Assembly (NCBI GenBank): GCA_025360425.1 | Contig: JANYCD010000059.1 | Span: 1-56,373, forward strand | DNA from: Sterolibacteriaceae bacterium | GTDB lineage: Bacteria; Pseudomonadota; Gammaproteobacteria; Burkholderiales; Rhodocyclaceae | Direction of reading: 5' to 3' | Length of the DNA stretch: 56,373 bases | Shown: positions 50,893 to 56,373 of the stretch, one piece after another | Numbering within the stretch: the first letter of the stretch is position 1 | Layout: the number at the start of each line of letters is the position of its first letter | The notes under the pieces: generated by a model | Told to the model about the DNA's origin: nothing | The model's input: the letters and a program-made list of their open reading frames with translations, nothing else | Database searches by the model: none | Translations under genes and position numbers: made by a program

Positions 50893-51069
50893 ATCATCTC
50901 CTCTACACAGCCATTTTTCTGTATCCCGATTTTTGCATGAAGATGGGCAACAATCTTCCTTCCGGTTGCGGTTGTTTTGTCAAAATCTTGCGGTCCACAC
51001 AAATTTCGACAATTCTTATCAGCCCGCAAATGGCGTACCATGCCCGAGAACAAGGTGTAGAGGAGGCCC

Positions 51070-51960
51070 ATGGCTATCCCACAGAAACGCAACGCAGCAC
51101 CCGCCGCGGAGGCTCTTCGCAAGGCGGTGGGCGTTGCCCCGGAAATGCATAGCAGGAAGACGGATGCCAGAAGTGTCGCTGCCTATTACTGGCGAACACC
51201 ATGGCTGTCCTCGTATGAACTCGGCCAAGCCGACGAGTTGATCCTGGCAATGCATACCGGCGGTAGCCGGAATGTCCGAACCCGAGTACGCGGCGGGTGG
51301 AGCGATGCCACTTCATTTCCCGGCCATCTGCACCTTATTCCCGCCGGATTCTCGACTGCCTTCAAACCGGAAGGATGGATCGAGTTCCTGTCCGTGCATT
51401 TCAGCCGCGATCGGCTCGAAGCATTGACGGACCTGGGTAAATCGATAACGACTCCGGCATCTTTCCGCTTTGCTTTTCACGATCAATTCGCCAGTGGCTG
51501 CATCGGGGCGTTATTCGACGAACTGCGCGCACCGCGCGAGCTTGGTTCCCTTTTTGTCGACTCCCTGATGGATACGCTGGCCTTGCATGTGATGCGGCCA
51601 TCCGCGTCCGTGCTGGAGCGGCCGGGAAAAGCTGAAACCATTTCGCAGGGAGTGCTCGCCCGCGTACAAGACAGGATCGATACGAGTCTGGAAACCGGCA
51701 TCTCCCTGGATGAGCTGGCGATGGAAGCCGGACTCAGCCGATTCCATTTTGCGCGTGCCTTCCGCGCAGCGACTGGCCAGCCACCCCATGGCTACCTGAC
51801 CCAGCGCCGCATCGAGCGCGCCAAGGAACTTCTGCGGCACACCGACCTTTCGCTTGCGGAAATTGCGCTCACTGTCGGCTTCAGCAGCCAGTCGCATTTC
51901 TCCGCAACATTTCGCGGCAGGGTCGGGCAGACGCCGCGACGCTTCCGCGTGCAGCGATAA
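51070..51960 (+). CDS. AraC-family transcriptional regulator
   Basis: 296 residues from ATG 51070 with GAGGAG upstream. The C-terminal double helix-turn-helix is complete: ISLDELAMEAGLSRFHFARAF, the linker GQPPHGYLTQRRIERAKELL, and LSLAEIALTVGFSSQSHFSATF followed by GRVGQTPRRFR. The N-terminal part has a cupin-like strand pattern (SDATSFPGHLHLIPAGFSTAF) for a small-molecule ligand. It is divergent from the Rieske operon across a 177-base region and probably activates it. Its stop is one base before the end of the convergent SnoaL-like gene. Confidence 0.9.
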   Translation: MAIPQKRNAAPAAEALRKAVGVAPEMHSRKTDARSVAAYYWRTPWLSSYELGQADELILAMHTGGSRNVRTRVRGGWSDATSFPGHLHLIPAGFSTAFKPEGWIEFLSVHFSRDRLEALTDLGKSITTPASFRFAFHDQFASGCIGALFDELRAPRELGSLFVDSLMDTLALHVMRPSASVLERPGKAETISQGVLARVQDRIDTSLETGISLDELAMEAGLSRFHFARAFRAATGQPPHGYLTQRRIERAKELLRHTDLSLAEIALTVGFSSQSHFSATFRGRVGQTPRRFRVQR

Positions 51961-51961
51961 G

Positions 51962-52522
51962 TCAGCGCAACAGCGCGGTAAATTCAGGCCGTTCGACAAC
52001 ACCCGGCTTGCCGGTGTGTGCCGTGGCGGCATTAATACCGAACGCGCCCTCCGTCCAATCGGCGCTGTAGGGGCTGAGACGAAACCAGTCGAAGATCACC
52101 TTGCGCACCGAGATCCTCCACTCGCCTGAACGGCACTCGAAGTTGTCCAGGTAGCGCGCTCCCATGATCACTTCTTCGTAGACGCCGTCGGCGGGTCGCG
52201 GTACGCGATGAAATGCCCGCACATAGGTTTCGCCGATCGCCTTGTCGCCATCGACGCGAATAATGCAATTGCCGATGAAATGCTGGGTGACGTCGATCTT
52301 GAGTTCGCCGTAGACTTTTTCGATGATCCCGGCGAAACCGGCGCCGCTATCGTTGTAAAGACCATATTCAAGGCGAGAGTCGGGCCAGAACACATCGTTC
52401 AACACCTTCCAGTCGCGGCGGTCGATGCCGTGGCTGTAGCGGTAGATCACTTCCTTGATCGCGTCCTTGGCAGCCAGATCGCGTATCGTGGCTTCAAGAC
52501 TTGCCGGGATTGCTGCAGCCAT
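51962..52522 (-). CDS. SnoaL-like/NTF2-family protein
   Basis: A 186-residue SnoaL-4-type protein from ATG 52522 with GGGGGAG upstream. The signature AAKDAIKEVIYRYSHGIDRRDWKVLNDVFWPDS is typical of the ring-hydroxylating dioxygenase beta-like/SnoaL group. TQHFIGNCIIRVDGDKAIGETYVRAFHR and GRYLDNFE-like MGARYLDNFECR complete the fold. Conserved Tyr, Asp and His near residues 27-35 resemble the catalytic set of bile-acid dehydratase (BaiE)-like members, which act on steroid-like substrates. The substrate here is unknown. Gene is convergent with the AraC regulator. Confidence 0.85.
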   Translation of the reverse strand: MAAAIPASLEATIRDLAAKDAIKEVIYRYSHGIDRRDWKVLNDVFWPDSRLEYGLYNDSGAGFAGIIEKVYGELKIDVTQHFIGNCIIRVDGDKAIGETYVRAFHRVPRPADGVYEEVIMGARYLDNFECRSGEWRISVRKVIFDWFRLSPYSADWTEGAFGINAATAHTGKPGVVERPEFTALLR

Positions 52523-52648
52523 TTTTGTCTCCCCCTACTTTAGGTTGGTTGTTCACTCCTGCGATGATTGTACAAGGCTGGTGCAGGCAAAACAGTTGTG
52601 CACCGAGTGGCATCGTGCAAGATAACAGACACCCAGGAGAAGACACCC

Positions 52649-53668
52649 ATGACAACTCTTTCAGGCGACCTCGTCAGCGACGACTATCCCATTCGGCAAC
52701 TGCCGGACACCGCGATGTGGAGCGAGAACTTCGCCTATAGCTGCAACAACGCGGCCACCGGCGTCAGCATGATTGTTCTGCTCGGCCGCTGGTGGGCCGA
52801 CCCGACCATCTGGCGCGAAGTCGTCTCCATCGCCCTGCCCGGCGACCGCCTGATCTGTATCAAGAACTACGGCAGTGCCGCCACCGACAGGATCGCTTCC
52901 GGTGCAATGCTCCTTCACGAAGTCATACGACCGGGTCAGACCCTGAAACTCACTTACGATGGACCGGCATGCGAACAAGACCGGGCGACATTGATGCGGC
53001 AGGGATTCATACCGGCGCCACCGCGTCGTTGCCAAATCGAAGTGCTGTTCGAGGGCACCACGCCGGTATGGGACATGAGCGGCCACGCCGGCAAGACCTC
53101 GGAGCTGACCGGCTCCCGCCACGTCGAACAGGTCGGCAAGGGCAGCGGCCACATCGCGTTCGGCAATGAGCGCTGGGAGATCAAGGATGCCTTCATGAAT
53201 CGCGACCACAGCCGCGGCGTTCGCATCGTGGACATGTACCGGCGTCACTGCTGGGCACAAGGCTATTTCGCCGAAGACGATGTCAGCTTCAACGTCTACG
53301 CCATGGAGTTTTACGGCGAAGACAAGCTGGCGATGGCGAATGCCACCGTATCCAAGGGTGACCGTCGCTACCCCGCAGTCCTGAAGGACATCGAACTGAT
53401 CCGCGGACGCGCCGATGCCAAACAACCCTACCGCATCGTTCTGGAAAGCGAATTGGGCGTGATGACACTGAACAAGGCAACAACCCACGGCAGCATCCCG
53501 ATCTCCTTCATGAACCCGTTTGACTTCCACCACGGCGTAACGCCTGGCGTGCCTTCGGCAACAATGTTCGAAGAAGCGGTCACCTGGGAATGGCAAGGTC
53601 GGCGGGGGTTGGGATGGAGCGAGCGCGCCTTTGCCTTCGATCCCATGTATCTCCATGAACAGTCCTGA
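52649..53668 (+). CDS. AttH/CrtC-like protein, distant homologue E
   Basis: A 339-residue protein from ATG 52649 with AGGAGA upstream. It is strand-rich with SENFAYSCNNAATGVSMIVLLGRW at the N-terminus and FMNRDHSRGVRIVDMY at the centre (DHSRG at 186-190, replacing the tryptophan of DHSWG). RYPAVLKDIELIRGRADAKQPYRIVLES and ENxMTLNKATTHGSI-like strands follow. The general shape and central motif place it with the other four lipocalin-like proteins of the window, though identity is low. Divergent from the SnoaL-like gene; it appears to be a single-gene unit. Function unknown. Confidence 0.65.
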   Translation: MTTLSGDLVSDDYPIRQLPDTAMWSENFAYSCNNAATGVSMIVLLGRWWADPTIWREVVSIALPGDRLICIKNYGSAATDRIASGAMLLHEVIRPGQTLKLTYDGPACEQDRATLMRQGFIPAPPRRCQIEVLFEGTTPVWDMSGHAGKTSELTGSRHVEQVGKGSGHIAFGNERWEIKDAFMNRDHSRGVRIVDMYRRHCWAQGYFAEDDVSFNVYAMEFYGEDKLAMANATVSKGDRRYPAVLKDIELIRGRADAKQPYRIVLESELGVMTLNKATTHGSIPISFMNPFDFHHGVTPGVPSATMFEEAVTWEWQGRRGLGWSERAFAFDPMYLHEQS

Positions 53669-53739
53669 AATGGATGGAGCGAATCAGGGATAGCCGAATC
53701 CCGCGCCATACCTTGCGTCCAAGGCCTTGGTCAGAATCT

Positions 53740-54519
53740 CTAAAGCAGCATTTTCAAGCCAGCCAGCGAAAGAACACAAGCCAGGCAGATTTGTACCAAC
53801 CGCGCCGGGCATAGCCGTGCAAGAAAGCAACCTGCGATCACTGCGGGGATCGAGCCGGCCAGCAGACTGACCAGCATCTGGCCGTCAACCATGCCCGCAA
53901 ACAGGTAGCCCAACCCCGGCACGACAGCAAGCGGAATTGCGTGTGCGATGTCTGTTGCGACCAGCCGGTGAGCGGTCAGACGCAGCGGGTAGAGATAAAG
54001 CAGCATCACGGTTCCGATGGCACCTGCTCCCACCGACGTCAAAGCGACGCAGAGACCGAGAATCGCTCCCGCAACAACGGTGAGCAACGGTTGCACAGCC
54101 TTGAATTCACTTGGATGGTCAAGCCGCCTTCCACGAGCGAGAGACGACAACTTCGGTGCAAGGAGCAAACCAACGGCGGTAATGACGACCACTACGCCGA
54201 TGGCATGGGACAGCCAGCCGACTTTCTGAACTTTTGCGCCGAAACTTACCAGCAGAACGACGATCAATGCCACCGGCAGACTGCCCGACCACAACCTGCG
54301 AACGACTTGCCAATCGATCTTTCCGCCCTTGTTGTGAATTCCTACGGCTACACTTTTGGTGATCGCGGCAAACCACAAGTCAGTGGCAATTGCAGTTGTC
54401 GGGGCGATCCCGAAGAACAGCAGCAGGATCGGCGTCATCAGTGCACCGCCGCCAACGCCGGACAATCCGACAACAAATCCGGTGGCTGCTCCCGCAATCG
54501 CGTACGACGAATTGATCAT
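53740..54519 (-). CDS. TauE/SafE-type sulfite/sulfonate exporter
   Basis: 259 residues with about eight hydrophobic helices in two halves that start with the family repeats GAATGFVVGLSGVGGGALMTPIL and GAILGLCVALTSVGAGAIGTVMLLYL. TTAIATDLWFAAITKSVAVGIH is the conserved block after the first repeat. Such proteins export sulfite or related sulfur oxyanions. It follows soxB on the same strand by about 160 bases, consistent with removing sulfite produced during thiosulfate or taurine oxidation. It has no clear ribosome site at ATG 54519, so the start is less certain. Confidence 0.88.
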   Translation of the reverse strand: MINSSYAIAGAATGFVVGLSGVGGGALMTPILLLFFGIAPTTAIATDLWFAAITKSVAVGIHNKGGKIDWQVVRRLWSGSLPVALIVVLLVSFGAKVQKVGWLSHAIGVVVVITAVGLLLAPKLSSLARGRRLDHPSEFKAVQPLLTVVAGAILGLCVALTSVGAGAIGTVMLLYLYPLRLTAHRLVATDIAHAIPLAVVPGLGYLFAGMVDGQMLVSLLAGSIPAVIAGCFLARLCPARLVQICLACVLSLAGLKMLL

Positions 54520-54677
54520 GTTGAAATAAAAAAATAATCATCAGGCCGCATATGGTCACACAAGCGCCGCCAATCGATCGGGAACATCGCTTGCCTGCTG
54601 CGTGCTGCGCGCCTACTGATCAAGAGGGGACTTGGTTCTCCTGAAACCGGGGCTTGGGTGCAGCGGAGAATGGCCGG

Positions 54678-56373
54678 CTAAGCCAGCCCCGGGTTGCCTT
54701 TCACGTTGACCAATTTGGGCTGGTTGATGCGAGGCGCCTTAAGCCGCGGGTGGGCCCGCAGATATTGCTCGACGACGTCCCAGATTGCCGGCCCTCCGGA
54801 CTTGTAAGCTTCTTCGGAGACGGGGGCCCAGCCGGCGACCTTGTATTTTCGGCTTGCATCGAGCGGCTTGCCCTTCAAACGCATGTCGCCGATGCGGCCA
54901 CCCATCGTCGAAGTTGGATCGCAGGTGTAGGTCAACCCGCCGACCCGCACCATGTCTCCCCCCTGCTGGTGGTAGGGATCGACATTGAACAGGTTGTCGC
55001 ACACGTCTTCCAGCACTGTCTTGATCTGTTCGCCGGTCATGTCCATGAGCGTGGTTTGAGGATAGGTGATGGCGGTCTGGTTCATCAAGTGTTCGCGGGT
55101 GATGGCCTCGCCCGGCAGAAGTGAAGTGCCCCAGCGGAAACCGGGAGAGAAGGAAATTTCGGCGCCACGCACTTCCATCAGCGCATCACAAATCAGCTGG
55201 TCCCAGCTGCCGTTGAAATTGCCGCGGCGGTAGAGGGTGCCATCGCAAACCGCCAGCTTCTCGCCGAGCTTTGCAGTGTAGGGCGCGCGAACCCGGTCGA
55301 TCAATGCCTGCATTTCCATGTCGGCGGGAAGCAGATGTGAAAACACTGGCATCAGTTTGTAGCGGAAGTCGGTCACCTTGCTGTTCTTCACCTCGAAATC
55401 CAATACCGCAAGAAACTTGCCGTTGGAGCCGGCGTTGGTGACCAGGGTTTTGCCACCCGGATTGGAAACGATCACCGGTTTCGGCACGCCGTCGTGGGTG
55501 TGTCCGCCAAGGATGGCATCGATGCCCCTGACGCGGGAGGCCAGCTTCAAATCAACATCCATGCCATTGTGGGAGAGCAGCACCACGACCTGGGCGCCCT
55601 TGCTGCGGGCCTCTTCGACGACGGCCTGAAGATTCTCTTCCTGAATTCCGAAGGTCCAGTCGGGAACGAAATGGTGCGGGTTGGCAATCGGAGTGTAGGG
55701 GAAGGCCTGACCTATCACCGCTACAGGAATACCGTTTTGTTCATGGATCACATAGGGCTTGAATACCGGATCGCCAAAATCCGCCGTCTTCACATTCTGG
55801 GCAACGAACTCGATCCTGCCGGCGAAATCCTTTTCAACGATTTCCTTCACCCGTTCTGCTCCAAGTGTGAACTCCCAATGGGAAGTCATCACGTTCACAT
55901 CCAATTGCTTGCAGGCATCCACCATGTCCTGCCCATTCGTCCACAGACTGGTGGCCGAACCCTGCCATGTGTCGCCACCATCGAGCAGCAAGGCATGCGG
56001 ACGATCCGCACGCAGCTTCTTCACCAGCGTTGCCAAATGGGCGAAACCCCCGACCTTGCCGAAGCGGGCAGCAGCCTGTTCGAATTCGATGCAGGTAAAC
56101 GCGTGCGCTTCGCGCGAACCAGGACGAATGCCGAACTGCTTGAGCAGCGCCTCCCCCACCAAGTGGGGCGCTTTTCCCAAGGCGCTGGCGACACCGATAT
56201 TCACGCTCGGCTCGCGGAACCAGATCGGCATCAATTGAGCGTGGCAATCGGTGAAGTGGAGCAAGCTCACGTTGCCGAATTTTGGCAGGGCGTAGAAGTC
56301 CACGCTTCCGCCTGCGGCGGCCTTCGCCAGGGGTGTATCCAGAACCATGCCGCTCACGGCAGCAATGGCCAGA
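54678..56373 (-). CDS. soxB: SoxB thiosulfohydrolase (5' end beyond window)
   Basis: About 564 residues are visible; the frame stays open to the window edge through hydrophobic LAIAAVSGMVL, the end of a Tat-type signal peptide, so the true start is outside. Di-metal phosphoesterase motifs of the 5'-nucleotidase family are present: HFTDCHAQL, LLDGGDTWQGSAT, SHWEFTLG, LLSHNGMDVDL and LGGHTHDGVP. The C-terminal substrate domain contains YRRGNFNGSWDQL and NVDPYHQQGGDMVRVGG, typical of SoxB rather than a true nucleotidase. It releases sulfate from sulfur carried by SoxYZ in the periplasm. Confidence 0.92.
   Translation of the reverse strand, partial: LAIAAVSGMVLDTPLAKAAAGGSVDFYALPKFGNVSLLHFTDCHAQLMPIWFREPSVNIGVASALGKAPHLVGEALLKQFGIRPGSREAHAFTCIEFEQAAARFGKVGGFAHLATLVKKLRADRPHALLLDGGDTWQGSATSLWTNGQDMVDACKQLDVNVMTSHWEFTLGAERVKEIVEKDFAGRIEFVAQNVKTADFGDPVFKPYVIHEQNGIPVAVIGQAFPYTPIANPHHFVPDWTFGIQEENLQAVVEEARSKGAQVVVLLSHNGMDVDLKLASRVRGIDAILGGHTHDGVPKPVIVSNPGGKTLVTNAGSNGKFLAVLDFEVKNSKVTDFRYKLMPVFSHLLPADMEMQALIDRVRAPYTAKLGEKLAVCDGTLYRRGNFNGSWDQLICDALMEVRGAEISFSPGFRWGTSLLPGEAITREHLMNQTAITYPQTTLMDMTGEQIKTVLEDVCDNLFNVDPYHQQGGDMVRVGGLTYTCDPTSTMGGRIGDMRLKGKPLDASRKYKVAGWAPVSEEAYKSGGPAIWDVVEQYLRAHPRLKAPRINQPKLVNVKGNPGLA

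Noticed and set aside
1..56373. CRISPR arrays, tRNA and rRNA genes
   Set aside because: No regularly spaced direct repeats and no recognisable tRNA or rRNA sequence were seen on either strand; the only spaced repeats are the attC sites.

Overview
The window looks like a piece of a high-GC betaproteobacterial chromosome (Rhodocyclales/Burkholderiales-like). This is inferred from codon use, the soxB and RND-pump types and the catabolic repertoire; no rRNA or tRNA gene is present to fix the taxonomy. It begins in an integron gene-cassette array and continues into a large accessory catabolic region.

1-4950: integron cassette array. Six cassettes, all on the + strand, each carry one small gene followed by an attC site (ends near 53, 445, 950, 1314, 1898 and an interrupted one at 2475-2537/4356). 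Recognisable cargo is a HEPN-domain protein (1905-2456) and a GIY-YIG nuclease-like protein (4366-4878). The rest are unknown small proteins, some with membrane segments. A 1.8-kb IS1182-like element (2538-4352) sits exactly at the GTT core of one attC. Its transposase is itself frameshifted by a 23-bp repeat. No integrase is in the window; it would lie to the left.

5000-8834: a DUF899 thioredoxin-like gene divergent from a double winged-helix regulator and a beta-propeller gene. The DUF899 and propeller genes share an identical bipartite promoter-like element. A TumE-TumA toxin-antitoxin pair follows.

8960-23691: a long minus-strand operon. In transcription order it encodes five proteins matching the subunit set of acetophenone carboxylase (HyuA-like, 15-kDa zinc protein, HyuA-like, HyuB-like, fifth subunit), an acyl-CoA ligase, an SDR, a two-hotdog hydratase, a MenB/BadI-like crotonase, an acyl-CoA dehydrogenase and an Old-Yellow-Enzyme reductase. 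Together this reads as ATP-dependent carboxylation of a ketone, CoA activation and beta-oxidation-like or ring-opening steps.

23921-29612: a complete RND efflux pump (membrane-fusion lipoprotein, transporter, outer-membrane factor).

29872-53668: a dispersed catabolic/regulatory region. It holds five AttH/CrtC-like lipocalin-fold proteins (two tandem paralogues, three distant), SDR and zinc-type oxidoreductases, a second flavin reductase, two SnoaL-like proteins, a thiolase plus FadB-like pair, an NmrA-like reductase, an AraC-linked Rieske oxygenase operon, a large MalT/LAL-type regulator, NorE/NorF-like membrane subunits and a MazEF pair. Long G/C runs recur in the control regions around the catabolic operons and the LAL gene, suggesting a shared regulon. 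The overall picture is degradation of a hydrophobic, possibly terpenoid or steroid-like, ketone; the substrate is not determined.

53740-56373: a TauE/SafE-type sulfite exporter and soxB (5' end cut by the window), which belong to sulfur oxidation.
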